A stretch of 64,000 bases of DNA from Bacillus paramycoides (GTDB lineage Bacteria; Bacillota; Bacilli; Bacillales; Bacillaceae_G). Made by a program: the position numbers and the translations under genes. This document shows, in pieces, positions 38,401-48,085 of this stretch (the first letter of the stretch is position 1; each line of letters starts with the position of its first letter). The notes beneath the pieces are model-generated. The model worked only from the letters and a program-made list of their open reading frames with translations. It ran no database searches and was not told where the DNA came from. The stretch covers positions 1 through 64,000 of the forward strand of contig NZ_MAOI01000066.1 of the NCBI RefSeq assembly GCF_001884235.1, in the 5' to 3' direction.

Positions 38401-41043
38401 ATGAAACAACTAACAGGCGCTCAAATTCGTCAAATGTTTTTAGACTTTTTCCAGGAAAAAGGACATGCAGTAGAACCTAGTGCATCACTAGTTCCACATG
38501 AAGATCCATCTCTTCTATGGATTAACAGTGGTGTAGCGACATTAAAGAAATATTTTGATGGTCGTGTAATCCCGCAAAATCCACGTATTACAAATGCACA
38601 AAAATCAATTCGTACAAACGATATTGAAAACGTAGGGAAAACAGCTCGTCACCATACATTCTTTGAAATGTTAGGAAACTTCTCAATCGGTGATTACTTC
38701 AAAGAAGAAGCAATTACTTGGGCTTGGGAATTCTTAACGAGCGACAAATGGATCGGATTCGATAAAGAATTACTATCAGTTACAATCCATCCAGAAGATG
38801 AAGAAGCATTCACAATTTGGAATGAGAAAATGGGTGTTCCAAAAGAGCGCATCATCCGCTTAGAAGAAAACTTCTGGGATATCGGTGAAGGACCAAGTGG
38901 ACCGAATACAGAGATTTTCTATGACCGTGGAGAAGCTTACGGTAATGACTTTAGTGACCCAGAATTATATCCAGGCGGAGAAAACGAGCGTTACTTAGAA
39001 GTATGGAACCTTGTATTCTCTCAATTTAACCATAATCCAGACGGTTCATATACGCCGCTTCCTAAGAAAAACATCGATACAGGGATGGGTCTAGAGCGCA
39101 TGACATCTATCGTTCAAGATGTACCTACGAACTTTGATACAGACCTATTCATGCCGATGATTGGCGCGACAGAATCAATTTCTGGTGAGAAGTATCGTAA
39201 CGGCGACTTAGAAAAAGATATGGCATTTAAAGTAATTGCTGACCATATTCGTACAGTAACATTCGCTGTTGGTGACGGTGCTCTTCCATCTAACGAAGGC
39301 CGTGGTTATGTATTACGTCGTTTATTACGCCGCGCTGTTCGTTATTCGAAGAAATTAAATATCAACCGTCCATTCATGTTTGAATTAGTACCGGTTGTTG
39401 GAGAAGTAATGAAAGACTTCTATCCAGAAGTACTTGAAAAGAAAGATTTCATCGCAAAAGTTGTGAAAAACGAAGAAGAGCGTTTCCATGAAACACTTCA
39501 TGATGGTGAAGCAATTTTAGCTGAAGTAATTGCAAAAGCGAAAGAAGAAAAAACAACTGTTATTTCTGGCGTAGATGCGTTCCGTCTATACGACACATAC
39601 GGTTTCCCGATTGAATTAACAGAAGAATACGCAGAAGAAGCTGGTATGACAGTTGACCATAAAGGCTTTGAAGCTGAAATGGAAAAACAACGTGAGCGTG
39701 CACGTGCGGCTCGTCAAGACGTTGATTCTATGCAAGTTCAAGGCGGTGTCCTTGGCGAAGTTAAAGTAGCGAGCGAATTCGTTGGTTACGGTACAGTTGC
39801 AACAGAAAGTAACGTTGTTGCACTTGTGAAAAATGGTGAGTACACAGATAGCTTGCAAGCAGGCGAAGAAGGACAATTAATACTTGATGTAACGCCATTC
39901 TACGCTGAGAGCGGTGGGCAAATTGCAGACCGTGGTTATCTTCTTGCTGACGGTGTGAAAGTTCTTGTAAAAGACGTACAAAAAGCACCAAATGGTCAAA
40001 ACTTACACAAAGTTGTTGTTGAAGAAGGTACATTAACGAAAGAAGCGGCTGTAAAAGCTGTTATCGATACGAAAAACCGTAGTAGCGTTGTGAAAAACCA
40101 TACAGCAACTCACTTACTGCATCAAGCATTAAAAGACGTACTTGGAACGCATGTTAACCAAGCCGGTTCTCTTGTAACTTCTGAACGTTTACGTTTTGAC
40201 TTCTCTCACTTCGGTCAAGTACAAGCTGACGAACTAGAAAAAATTGAGCGTATCGTAAACGAGAAAATTTGGGAAAGTATTGATGTTGAGATTTCTCAAA
40301 AAGCAATCGAAGAAGCGAAAGAAATGGGTGCAATGGCATTATTCGGTGAAAAATACGGTGATGTTGTACGCGTTGTACAAGTGGGCGATTACAGCTTAGA
40401 GCTTTGCGGTGGTTGTCACGTTGATAACACAGCCTCTATCGGTATTTTCAAAATCGTTGCTGAGTCTGGTATCGGTGCAGGAACTCGTCGTATTGAGGCG
40501 GTAACTGGCAAGTCTGCATACGAATTAATGAACGATCAAGTAGGTTTATTAAAAGAAGCAGCAGGAAAAATGAAAACAAATCCGAAAGATATTTTAACAA
40601 GAGTTGATGGTTTATTTGCTGAAGTGAAACAACTTCAAAAAGAAAACGAATCTCTTGCTGCGAAATTAAGCAATATCGAAGCTGGAAACTTAACTGATTC
40701 AGTAATGACAGTTGATGGCGTGAACGTATTAGCAGCGAAAGTAAATGTTGCAGATATGAACAACTTACGTACGATGATGGATGACCTGAAAAATAAATTA
40801 GAGTCTGCAGTTGTTGTATTAGCGTCTGTAAATGATGATAAAGTAAATATTTTAGCTGGCGTAACGAAAGATTTAATTAGCCAAGGTTACCATGCAGGTA
40901 AGCTTGTGAAAGAAGTAGCTTCTCGTTGTGGCGGTGGCGGTGGTGGCCGTCCTGATATGGCACAAGCAGGTGGTAAAAACCCAGCGCAAGTTGAGGAAGC
41001 TTTAGCATTTGTACAAGAGTACGTTAAATCTGTTTCAAAATAA
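38401..41043 (+). CDS. alaS: Alanyl-tRNA synthetase
   Basis: 880 residues, full length. The catalytic core begins [18 protein letters not shown], with [19 protein letters not shown] and the motif 3 region. The editing domain has [11 protein letters not shown] (HxxxH) with the distal zinc cysteine in [11 protein letters not shown], for removing mischarged Ser/Gly. The C-Ala domain ends in [30 protein letters not shown] lies before the ATG. Expression is controlled by the T-box upstream. Confidence 0.98.
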   Translation: MKQLTGAQIRQMFLDFFQEKGHAVEPSASLVPHEDPSLLWINSGVATLKKYFDGRVIPQNPRITNAQKSIRTNDIENVGKTARHHTFFEMLGNFSIGDYFKEEAITWAWEFLTSDKWIGFDKELLSVTIHPEDEEAFTIWNEKMGVPKERIIRLEENFWDIGEGPSGPNTEIFYDRGEAYGNDFSDPELYPGGENERYLEVWNLVFSQFNHNPDGSYTPLPKKNIDTGMGLERMTSIVQDVPTNFDTDLFMPMIGATESISGEKYRNGDLEKDMAFKVIADHIRTVTFAVGDGALPSNEGRGYVLRRLLRRAVRYSKKLNINRPFMFELVPVVGEVMKDFYPEVLEKKDFIAKVVKNEEERFHETLHDGEAILAEVIAKAKEEKTTVISGVDAFRLYDTYGFPIELTEEYAEEAGMTVDHKGFEAEMEKQRERARAARQDVDSMQVQGGVLGEVKVASEFVGYGTVATESNVVALVKNGEYTDSLQAGEEGQLILDVTPFYAESGGQIADRGYLLADGVKVLVKDVQKAPNGQNLHKVVVEEGTLTKEAAVKAVIDTKNRSSVVKNHTATHLLHQALKDVLGTHVNQAGSLVTSERLRFDFSHFGQVQADELEKIERIVNEKIWESIDVEISQKAIEEAKEMGAMALFGEKYGDVVRVVQVGDYSLELCGGCHVDNTASIGIFKIVAESGIGAGTRRIEAVTGKSAYELMNDQVGLLKEAAGKMKTNPKDILTRVDGLFAEVKQLQKENESLAAKLSNIEAGNLTDSVMTVDGVNVLAAKVNVADMNNLRTMMDDLKNKLESAVVVLASVNDDKVNILAGVTKDLISQGYHAGKLVKEVASRCGGGGGGRPDMAQAGGKNPAQVEEALAFVQEYVKSVSK

Positions 41044-41119
41044 AGAGATAGTAGTGTACAATGGTAGGGAGAGGAGAAGTTCTTCTCCCTATACTTACTC
41101 TATAAGTGAGGTGCTTGAA

Positions 41120-41386
41120 ATGGACGGTTTTGATAAAACAATGAAGTTCAGCATTCAAGATGAAAAACAGAGTGTCCATGTAAATGATGTACTTTTAACT
41201 GTGTATGATGCACTTCAAGAAAAAGGCTATAATCCGATTAACCAAATCGTCGGTTATTTATTAAGTGGAGACCCAGCATACATACCTCGCCATAAAGATG
41301 CACGAAGCATCATTCGCAAGCTTGAACGTGATGAGTTAATTGAAGAGCTTGTGAAGTCTTATTTGAAACATCATCGTGAGGAGTAG
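41120..41386 (+). CDS. ireB: IreB-family regulatory phosphoprotein (YrzL, DUF965)
   Basis: 88 residues from ATG 41120, with GTGAGGTG upstream; the frame is open into the end of alaS, but that extension is not coding. The sequence [44 protein letters not shown] and [19 protein letters not shown] is the IreB signature. In Enterococcus IreB is phosphorylated on threonines by the PASTA kinase IreK and limits cephalosporin resistance. Thr7 here is in the matching N-terminal place. It heads a tight ireB-ruvX-yrzB run (gaps 3 and 12 bases). Confidence 0.92.
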   Translation: MDGFDKTMKFSIQDEKQSVHVNDVLLTVYDALQEKGYNPINQIVGYLLSGDPAYIPRHKDARSIIRKLERDELIEELVKSYLKHHREE

Positions 41387-41389
41387 TTT

Positions 41390-41803
41390 ATGCGGATATT
41401 AGGTTTAGATGTAGGTACAAAAACAGTCGGAGTTGCAATTAGTGACGAAATGGGCTGGACAGCACAAGGATTGGAAACAATCAAGATTAACGAAGAACGA
41501 GGTCAATTTGGTTTTGACCGTATTTCTGAGTTAGTAAAACAGTATGATGTGGACAAAATAGTAGTAGGTTTACCTAAAAATATGAATGGTACAATTGGCC
41601 CGCGTGGTGAAGCTTGCCAGCAATTTGCAGAAAACCTACGAGAACTGTTACAATTAGACGTTGTAATGTGGGACGAGCGTTTGTCGACGATGGCAGCGGA
41701 ACGTCTGCTCATTTCAGCTGATGTAAGCCGTAAGAAGCGAAAGCAAGTAATCGATAAGATGGCTGCAGTCGTAATCTTACAAGGATTTTTAGATAGTAAA
41801 TAA
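41390..41803 (+). CDS. ruvX: RuvX/YqgF, Holliday junction resolvase-like nuclease
   Basis: 137 residues of RNase H fold. [19 protein letters not shown] holds the first metal aspartate, [17 protein letters not shown] is typical, and [16 protein letters not shown] holds the second acidic pair. Members process pre-16S rRNA 5' ends (YqgF in E. coli) or cleave junctions in vitro, so the true role in Bacillus is open. Translationally close to ireB. Confidence 0.95.
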   Translation: MRILGLDVGTKTVGVAISDEMGWTAQGLETIKINEERGQFGFDRISELVKQYDVDKIVVGLPKNMNGTIGPRGEACQQFAENLRELLQLDVVMWDERLSTMAAERLLISADVSRKKRKQVIDKMAAVVILQGFLDSK

Positions 41804-41815
41804 GAGGTGACCAAA

Positions 41816-42094
41816 ATGGAAGAAAATCAAATTACAATTGTAGACGAAAAAGGTAACGAACATTTATGTGAGATTGTTTTCACTTTTGATGCTGAAAAAT
41901 TTGGCAAAAAATCATACGTAGTCTTCTCTCCAATCGGTGAAGTAGACGAAGATGGAGACCAAATTTATGATGCAATGGCTTATGAGCAAAATGAAGAAGA
42001 GGGCGGAACTTTACTTCCGATCGAATCTGAAGAAGAGTGGGAAATGGTACAAGAAATGTTCAACACTCTTGCTGATGAGCAAGACGCAGAATAA
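41816..42094 (+). CDS. yrzB: DUF1292 protein YrzB
   Basis: 92 residues from ATG 41816 (AAGAGGTGACC upstream; the GTG at 41807 is part of that site). It is very acidic and contains ITIVDEKGNEHLCEIVFTFD, YVVFSPIGE and SEEEWEMVQEMFNTLADE, the DUF1292 pattern. Function is unknown. Its fixed place after ruvX is conserved in Bacilli. It is followed by a strong terminator. Confidence 0.92.
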   Translation: MEENQITIVDEKGNEHLCEIVFTFDAEKFGKKSYVVFSPIGEVDEDGDQIYDAMAYEQNEEEGGTLLPIESEEEWEMVQEMFNTLADEQDAE

Positions 42095-42103
42095 TAAGTA
42101 CTG

Positions 42104-42137
42104 AAAAGATGGACGACATACAGTCCATCTTTTTTTG
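42104..42137 (+). terminator. Terminator of ireB-ruvX-yrzB
   Basis: Stem AAAAGATGGAC / GTCCATCTTTT with loop GACATACA, followed by a T-run. Confidence 0.92.
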
Positions 42138-42317
42138 TATTTATATGTAAAATGAAAGATTTTTTGTCGAAACCACGCAATCCTTTGTAGTATAATGATA
42201 CGGATTGTAGAAAAATAAAATGGCTATTAAAAGAGCTAGGCGGATTTGTTGTGGTTTTCCATCATGCTGTATAGAAACATATACATATGGTCTACAATTG
42301 AATAAGGAGGAAGAGTT

Positions 42318-43388
42318 TTGGTAGAGAATCAAGTGAAAAAGAAGCGTAGACGCATTTTTTTATTTTCGATTATTGCACTGCTCTTAGTTTGTGGTTCAGT
42401 CTATGCATATATTTTATCGGCTTTAGGACCGGTTGATAGCGAGAATAAAAAAGAGATTGAAGTAGAGATTCCTAAGGGCTCATCTACAAGTAAAATTGGT
42501 GAGATTTTAGAAGAAAAAGGTGCTGTGAAAAACGGTACAGTCTTTAGTTTTTATGCAAAAGCTAAATCAAAAAATTTACAAGCTGGCACATATTTGTTAA
42601 ATGCTTCCATGAGTGCTGGGGATGTCATGGAACAAATGTCATCTGGTAATGTACATCGTCCGGCTCTTTATAAAGTGACGATTAAAGAAGGAGCACAAGT
42701 AACTGAAATTGCAGAAACGATTGCGGCAGAATTAAAGTGGAATAAAGATGATGTTGTGCGTCAATTAAACGATAAGGCATTTGTTCAAAAAATGCAGCAA
42801 AAGTATCCGAAGTTATTGACTGACAAAATCTTTGATAGCAATATTAAATATCCATTAGAAGGTTATTTATATCCTGCGACGTATTCGTTCTATAAGAAAG
42901 ATACGACGTTAGAAGAAATTGTAATGCCGATGCTTGAGAAAACGAATGCAATCATTGTTCAAAATGAGGCGAAAATGAAAGCGAAGAACTGGGATGTTCA
43001 TCAGCTTCTTACGCTGTCTTCACTTATTGAAGAAGAGGCTACTGGTTTTACAGATCGTCAAAAGATCTCTAGTGTTTTTTATAATCGTATAGCGAAAGGT
43101 ATGCCACTTCAAACGGACCCGACGGTATTATACGCGCTTGGAAAGCATAAACAACGTGTATTATACGAGGACTTAAAAGTGAACTCACCGTACAATACGT
43201 ATGTTGTGAAAGGATTGCCAGTTGGACCGATTGCAAACTCTGGTAAACATTCAGTAGAAGCAGCGTTAGAACCTGCGCAAACAGATTATTATTATTTCTT
43301 AGCTGCACCAAGTGGTGAAGTGTATTATGCGAAAACATTAGAAGAACATAATGCATTAAAGCAAAAATATATAACGAAAAAACAGTGA
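42318..43388 (+). CDS. mltG: MltG, endolytic peptidoglycan transglycosylase (YrrL)
   Basis: 356 residues from TTG 42318, with AAGGAGGAAG upstream. One N-terminal transmembrane helix (about 12-33) follows a Lys/Arg stretch. Then come a LysM-like subdomain (EVEIPKGSSTSKIGEIL) and the YceG catalytic domain. LSSLIEEEA places the catalytic glutamate at Glu238, matching E. coli MltG. LPVGPIANSGKHSVEAAL and the YYYFLA(x)PSGEVYYA motif close the fold. MltG cuts nascent glycan strands at the outer membrane face, possibly setting chain length. Confidence 0.95.
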   Translation: MVENQVKKKRRRIFLFSIIALLLVCGSVYAYILSALGPVDSENKKEIEVEIPKGSSTSKIGEILEEKGAVKNGTVFSFYAKAKSKNLQAGTYLLNASMSAGDVMEQMSSGNVHRPALYKVTIKEGAQVTEIAETIAAELKWNKDDVVRQLNDKAFVQKMQQKYPKLLTDKIFDSNIKYPLEGYLYPATYSFYKKDTTLEEIVMPMLEKTNAIIVQNEAKMKAKNWDVHQLLTLSSLIEEEATGFTDRQKISSVFYNRIAKGMPLQTDPTVLYALGKHKQRVLYEDLKVNSPYNTYVVKGLPVGPIANSGKHSVEAALEPAQTDYYYFLAAPSGEVYYAKTLEEHNALKQKYITKKQ

Positions 43389-43394
43389 AATGGG

Positions 43395-43437
43395 GAGGGG
43401 TAGCGAAAAAGGTCGCACATCCCTCTTTTTTATGATA
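43395..43437 (+). terminator. Terminator of mltG
   Basis: Stem GAGGG...GCGA / TCGC...CCCTC followed by TTTTTT. A second hairpin with a T tail, TACAAGC / GCTTGTA (43494-43521), follows in the same 215-bp gap. Confidence 0.78.
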
Positions 43438-43603
43438 AAATATATCGGGTTAAAAACTGGCAGAAGAATCGTTTTTAATATCAAAACGGGACGTACAAGC
43501 TAAGGGTGAAGCTGGCTTGTATTTTTATTGCATTCTATGTGTGAAAAGACAAAGGTTTACGCGTCATAGAGGCACTTCTCCATGTAAATAAGGAGGACCA
43601 ATT

Positions 43604-44245
43604 ATGGAGGATGCAGTTAACGAGTACCTATTATCATTTATTGATCCAAAAGATAAATTAATTCTTGAAATGGAAGAGTATGCAACAGAAAACCATGTGC
43701 CGATTATGGATCGACTTGGAATGGAATTTATGCTGCAATTTTTACGTTTAATTGGACCGAAAAGCATTTTAGAACTTGGAACAGCAATCGGTTATTCTAG
43801 TATTCGTATGATGCAAGCCATTCCGAATTCTCGTATTGTGACAGTAGAGCGTAATCGCGAACGATATGAAAAGGCACTTGAATATATAGAACGTTCCCCA
43901 GTAACAGAGCGTATTTCTGTTATTTACGGTGATGCTTTAGAAACGGGCGAACAAGTGAAAGAACATGGAACATTTGACGTTATTTTTATTGATGCAGCGA
44001 AAGGGCAATATCGTCGCTTTTTTGACTTATATGAACCGTTATTAAATCCTGGTGGCGTTATTATTTCAGATAACGTTATGTACCATGGGCTTGTGACGAC
44101 AAAAGAGAAAATTGAAAATAGACGTACGCGTGGTTTGATTCGTCGTATTAAGACGTACAATGAATGGCTTATGAACCATGAAGGATATGATACAACGATT
44201 TTCCCGATTGGTGATGGAGTGGCTGTAAGTAAAAAGAAAGGGTGA
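43604..44245 (+). CDS. trmR: TrmR (YrrM), tRNA 5-hydroxyuridine methyltransferase
   Basis: 213 residues, class I SAM-dependent O-methyltransferase of the catechol OMT type. Motif I is ILELGTAIGYSS. IVTVERNRERYEKA holds the acidic SAM-ribose residue. VIFIDAAKGQY and VIISDNVMYHG give the metal-ligand aspartates. In B. subtilis TrmR methylates ho5U34 to mo5U34. The next two genes encode TrhP1/TrhP2, which make ho5U, so the pathway is complete here. GGAGG precedes the ATG; trhP1 starts 7 bases after the stop. Confidence 0.9.
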   Translation: MEDAVNEYLLSFIDPKDKLILEMEEYATENHVPIMDRLGMEFMLQFLRLIGPKSILELGTAIGYSSIRMMQAIPNSRIVTVERNRERYEKALEYIERSPVTERISVIYGDALETGEQVKEHGTFDVIFIDAAKGQYRRFFDLYEPLLNPGGVIISDNVMYHGLVTTKEKIENRRTRGLIRRIKTYNEWLMNHEGYDTTIFPIGDGVAVSKKKG

Positions 44246-44252
44246 CAAAGGT

Positions 44253-45182
44253 ATGAAGAAACCTGAATTGTTAGTAACGCCTAGAGCAGTGGCGGATATC
44301 GAACCTCTTGCAAAAGCAGGAGCAGATGCAGTAATGATCGGTGAACAAAAGTTTGGTTTACGTTTAGCAGGAGATTTTTCACGTGAAGATGTGAAAGAAG
44401 CTGTAAACATTGCACATGAAAATGGTGTGAAAGTATACGTTGCAATGAATGCGATGTTCCATAATGATAAAGTAGAAGAATTAACGGACTATGTTGCATT
44501 TTTAAATGAGATACATGTAGATGCGATTGTTTTCGGAGATCCAGCGGTATTAATGGCTGTTCGTGAAGTTGCACCAAACATGAAGTTGCACTGGAATACA
44601 GAAACGACAGCAACAAACTGGTTTACTTGTAACTATTGGGGGCAAAGAGGTGCGAAACGCGCTGTATTAGCTCGTGAGCTTAGTTTAGATGAAATTGTTG
44701 AATTAAAAGAAAATGCTGAAGTGGAACTTGAAGTGCAAATTCACGGTATGACTTGCATGTTCCAATCAAAGCGTTCATTAGTCGGAAACTACTTTGAGTA
44801 TCAAGGTCGTAATCTCGATATTGAAAAGAAAAAGTATGAAGAGAATATGTTCTTATATGATCCAGAGCGCAATAATAAATATCCAATTTATGAAGATGAA
44901 AATGGTACTCACATTATGAGTCCGAACGATATTTGTTTCATTGATGAGTTAGAGGAACTAATCGATGCTGAAGTTGATAGCTTAAAAATCGAGGGTGTAC
45001 TAAAAAGTTCTGAATACATTATTGAGGTAACGAAGAAATATCGTAAAGCAATTGATTTATGTGTAGAAGATCGTGATGCGTATTATGACGTGAAAGACGA
45101 TTTATATAACGAGATAGAAGAAATGCAACCGGTAAATCGTCCGTTAGATACAGGGTTCTTCTTTAAAGAGACGGTTTACTAA
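44253..45182 (+). CDS. trhP1: TrhP1 (YrrN), peptidase U32-family tRNA hydroxylation protein
   Basis: 309 residues. It is the shorter U32 paralogue: KPELLVTPRAVADIEPLAKAG, TNWFTCNYWG and VQIHGMTCMFQSKRSLVGNYF with an incomplete cysteine set. C-terminal SLKIEGVLKSSEYI is shared with TrhP2. The family was named as collagenase-like peptidases, but this pair works in prephenate-dependent U34 hydroxylation. It probably pairs with TrhP2. It sits between trmR and trhP2. Confidence 0.9.
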   Translation: MKKPELLVTPRAVADIEPLAKAGADAVMIGEQKFGLRLAGDFSREDVKEAVNIAHENGVKVYVAMNAMFHNDKVEELTDYVAFLNEIHVDAIVFGDPAVLMAVREVAPNMKLHWNTETTATNWFTCNYWGQRGAKRAVLARELSLDEIVELKENAEVELEVQIHGMTCMFQSKRSLVGNYFEYQGRNLDIEKKKYEENMFLYDPERNNKYPIYEDENGTHIMSPNDICFIDELEELIDAEVDSLKIEGVLKSSEYIIEVTKKYRKAIDLCVEDRDAYYDVKDDLYNEIEEMQPVNRPLDTGFFFKETVY

Positions 45183-45200
45183 ACGAGGAGGGTGTAGGAA

Positions 45201-46481
45201 ATGACTGTACAAGAAATTTCACGAGTGATCGATGGCAAACGCGTTATTGTGAAGAAACCTGAACTGTTAATCCCTGCGGGTAACTTAGAAAAATTAAAAG
45301 TAGCTATCCATTACGGGGCAGATGCTGTATATTTAGGTGGACAAGAATTTGGTCTTCGTTCAAATGCAGGTAACTTTACGCTGGAAGAAATGGCAGAAGG
45401 CGTTGAATTTGCAAAGAAATATGGAGCAAAAATATACGTAACAACAAATATCTTTGCGCATAATGAAAATATGGACGGGCTAGAGGAATATTTAAAAGGG
45501 ATTGAAAAAGCTGGCGTAACGGGAATTATCGTTGCCGATCCGCTTATTATTGAGACATGTAAACGTGTAGCGCCTTCTGTTGAGGTGCATTTAAGTACAC
45601 AACAATCACTATCCAACTGGAAAGCAGCACAGTATTGGAAAGAAGAAGGTTTACATCGTCTTGTATTAGCTCGTGAAGCAAGCTATGAAGAGATGAAAGA
45701 AATTAAAGAAAAAGTGGATATTGAAATTGAAGCATTCGTCCATGGTGCAATGTGTATCGCATATTCAGGAAGATGTACATTAAGTAACCATATGACAGCG
45801 CGTGACTCTAACCGTGGTGGTTGTTGTCAATCTTGTCGCTGGGACTATGATTTAGTTCAAACGGTATCACAACATAAAGATGCAAAAGAGCTTCCTCTAT
45901 TCCAAGAAGAAGATGCTCACTTTGCGATGAGTCCAAAAGATTTAAATTTAATCTTATCAATTCCGAAAATGATTGAAATTGGAATTGATAGCTTAAAAGT
46001 TGAAGGACGTATGAAATCTATCCATTACGTAGCGACTGTAGCAACTGTATATCGTAAAGTAATTGATGCATATTGTGCGGATCCGGATAATTTTGAGTTT
46101 AAACAAGAATGGCTAGATGAGCTTGATAAATGTGCAAATCGTGATACAGCTCCTGCATTCTTTGAAGGGGTTCCAGGACATCAAGAGCAAATGTTTGGAA
46201 ATCATAGTAAGAAAACAACGTATGATTTCGCTGGTTTAGTGTTAGATTATAATGAAGAAACGGGCATCGTAACGATTGAGCAACGTAATCATTTCAAACC
46301 AGGACATGAAGTGGAGTTCTTTGGACCAGAAATAGAAAACTTTACGCAGACGGTGGAGAAAATTTGGGATGAGGATGGAAACGAATTAGATGCAGCGAGA
46401 CATCCGTTGCAAATCGTGAAATTCAAAGTGGATCAACCAGTGTATGTGAATAACATGATGCGCAAAAGCATACTTCAATAA
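45201..46481 (+). CDS. trhP2: TrhP2 (YrrO), peptidase U32-family tRNA hydroxylase component
   Basis: 426 residues. The U32 signature [20 protein letters not shown] is followed by [14 protein letters not shown], so the cysteine cluster likely to hold an Fe-S centre is intact. [18 protein letters not shown] is the second conserved block. The C-terminal beta domain (about 340-426) contains [13 protein letters not shown]. Together with TrhP1 it converts U34 to ho5U34. GAGGAGGGTG lies before the start. udk follows after 17 bases. Confidence 0.93.
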   Translation: MTVQEISRVIDGKRVIVKKPELLIPAGNLEKLKVAIHYGADAVYLGGQEFGLRSNAGNFTLEEMAEGVEFAKKYGAKIYVTTNIFAHNENMDGLEEYLKGIEKAGVTGIIVADPLIIETCKRVAPSVEVHLSTQQSLSNWKAAQYWKEEGLHRLVLAREASYEEMKEIKEKVDIEIEAFVHGAMCIAYSGRCTLSNHMTARDSNRGGCCQSCRWDYDLVQTVSQHKDAKELPLFQEEDAHFAMSPKDLNLILSIPKMIEIGIDSLKVEGRMKSIHYVATVATVYRKVIDAYCADPDNFEFKQEWLDELDKCANRDTAPAFFEGVPGHQEQMFGNHSKKTTYDFAGLVLDYNEETGIVTIEQRNHFKPGHEVEFFGPEIENFTQTVEKIWDEDGNELDAARHPLQIVKFKVDQPVYVNNMMRKSILQ

Positions 46482-46498
46482 GAAAGAGTGATAGTCGA

Positions 46499-47137
46499 AT
46501 GGGGACGAATAAGCCTGTTGTAATTGGAATTGCTGGTGGTTCAGGATCAGGTAAAACGAGTGTAACGAAAGCGATTTTTGACCATTTTCAAGGTCATTCT
46601 ATTTTAATCTTAGAGCAAGATTATTATTACAAAGATCAAAGCCATTTACCAATGGAAGAGCGTTTAAAAACAAATTATGATCATCCGCTTGCGTTTGATA
46701 ATGATCTGTTAATTGAACATTTGCAGCAGTTGCTTGCATATGAGCAAATTGATAAGCCTGTATATGACTATACATTGCATACGCGTTCAGAAGAAATTAT
46801 TCCAGTTGAGCCGAAAGATGTAATCATTTTAGAAGGAATTCTTATTTTAGAAGACCCACGTCTTTGCGAGTTAATGGACATTAAGTTGTTCGTTGATACA
46901 GATGCAGACCTTCGTATTTTACGCCGTATGCAGCGCGATATTAAAGAGCGTGGTCGTACGATGGATTCAGTTATTGATCAATACGTAAGTGTTGTACGTC
47001 CAATGCACAATCAATTTATTGAGCCTTCTAAGAAATTTGCGGATATTATTATCCCTGAAGGTGGACAAAACCACGTTGCAATTGATATTATGGTGACAAA
47101 AATTGCTACAATTCTTGAACAAAAAGTAAATTTGTAA
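46499..47137 (+). CDS. udk: Uridine kinase
   Basis: 212 residues. P-loop [12 protein letters not shown] (10-21), [11 protein letters not shown], the substrate-binding NYDHPLAFD motif, and [24 protein letters not shown] for the lid. It phosphorylates uridine and cytidine for pyrimidine salvage. It follows trhP2, and greA comes next, as in B. subtilis. Confidence 0.97.
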   Translation: MGTNKPVVIGIAGGSGSGKTSVTKAIFDHFQGHSILILEQDYYYKDQSHLPMEERLKTNYDHPLAFDNDLLIEHLQQLLAYEQIDKPVYDYTLHTRSEEIIPVEPKDVIILEGILILEDPRLCELMDIKLFVDTDADLRILRRMQRDIKERGRTMDSVIDQYVSVVRPMHNQFIEPSKKFADIIIPEGGQNHVAIDIMVTKIATILEQKVNL

Positions 47138-47156
47138 TAGCATAGTAAAAGATATA

Positions 47157-47187
47157 CGATAGGAAGGGATTTTTTCCCTTCCTATCG
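47157..47187 (+). terminator. Hairpin after udk
   Basis: Perfect stem CGATAGGAAGGGA / TCCCTTCCTATCG with a T-rich loop. A T-run after the stem is lacking, so it may be a weak terminator or a processing/stability hairpin that lets some transcripts reach greA. Confidence 0.65.
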
Positions 47188-47199
47188 AATACAATGAAA

Positions 47200-47412
47200 C
47201 ATGCAACCTCATCTATATATAGGTGAGGGCATATTTATATCAAGTTTCCATACATATCTTCTTACTATAAAGAAGAATTTGGAATACGGGGTTGTATGTG
47301 ACAACTCCACTAGTGCCACGTGTACTAGAAACCTCCGCTAATATAAGTGGGGGAGTTTTCATATGGAACTCCTCTTTTTTCGGGGGATTGGTATATAAAA
47401 GGAGTGGAAAAT
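47200..47412 (+). promoter_or_regulatory. Structured greA leader with attenuator-like terminator
   Basis: Four hairpins occur in order: CCTCA / TGAGG (about 47205-47228); GGGGTTGT / ACAACTCC (47288-47308); CTAGT / ACTAG (47310-47328); and GGGGGAGTT / AACTCCTCT (47349-47375), the last followed by TTTTT. The fourth is an intrinsic terminator 33 bases before the greA ATG. ACCTCC (47330-47335) can pair instead with GGGGGAG of the terminator's 5' arm, giving an alternative fold that would abolish it. No T-box sequence is present. The signal is unknown. Confidence 0.6.
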
Positions 47413-47889
47413 ATGGCAACAGAAAAAACATACCCTATGACGCAAGAGGGTAAGCAAAAACTAGAGAACGAAGTTGAACAATTAAAAACAGTAAGACGTA
47501 AAGAAGTTGTAGAGCGTATTAAGATCGCGCGTAGCTTCGGAGATCTTTCTGAGAACTCTGAGTATGATGCAGCGAAAGATGAGCAAGCGTTCGTAGAAGG
47601 GCGTATTACACAACTGGAAAATATGATCCGTAATGCGGTTATCATTGAAGACAACGGTGAAGAGTCTACAGTTGTAACATTAGGTAAAACTGTAACATTT
47701 AAAGAATTACCGGGTGGAGACGAAGAAGCTTACACAATCGTAGGTAGCGCAGAAGCCGATCCATTTGAAGGAAGAATTTCTAACGATTCTCCAATCGCAA
47801 AAAGCTTATTAGGTAAGCAAATTGGTGAGAAGGTAGCAATCCAAACACCAGGTGGAGAAATGCAAGTAGAGATTATCTCTGTAAAATAA
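47413..47889 (+). CDS. greA: GreA, transcript cleavage factor
   Basis: 158 residues from ATG 47413 with AAAAGGAGTGG upstream. The frame is open back into the leader but not coding there. The N-terminal coiled coil (about 12-78) has [17 protein letters not shown] and the acidic tip [20 protein letters not shown], which places the D/E pair in the polymerase channel. The C-terminal FKBP-like globular domain ends in [21 protein letters not shown]. GreA rescues backtracked RNA polymerase. Terminators lie on both sides. Confidence 0.97.
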   Translation: MATEKTYPMTQEGKQKLENEVEQLKTVRRKEVVERIKIARSFGDLSENSEYDAAKDEQAFVEGRITQLENMIRNAVIIEDNGEESTVVTLGKTVTFKELPGGDEEAYTIVGSAEADPFEGRISNDSPIAKSLLGKQIGEKVAIQTPGGEMQVEIISVK

Positions 47890-47892
47890 TAA

Positions 47893-47924
47893 AAAAGATT
47901 CTCCCAATTGGGGGAATCTTTTTT
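47893..47924 (+). terminator. Terminator of greA
   Basis: Stem AAAAGATTCTCCC / GGGGGAATCTTTT with loop AATT, followed by a T-run. Confidence 0.93.
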
Positions 47925-48085
47925 ATTATTTTAACTTTTTTATACAAATATAAAACTGTTAGAACTTTCAAACAGTTCGACAGGAAAGGACAATAAACTA
48001 CTAAATAGTTTGATATCATAATTGAGGACTTTAAGTTTTAATTATTTCAACATGGAACAGTTTTAAGGGGGAAAAGAGGGTAAGT

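Noticed and set aside
41009-41119. In-frame N-terminal extension of IreB into alaS
   Set aside because: It overlaps alaS coding; ATG 41120 has a proper ribosome-binding site and gives the family length of 88.
47200-47400. greA leader as another T-box
   Set aside because: The conserved AGGGTGGNACC sequence and stem I motifs are absent.
47347-47412. In-frame extension of GreA upstream
   Set aside because: It crosses the leader terminator; GreA is 158 residues from ATG 47413.
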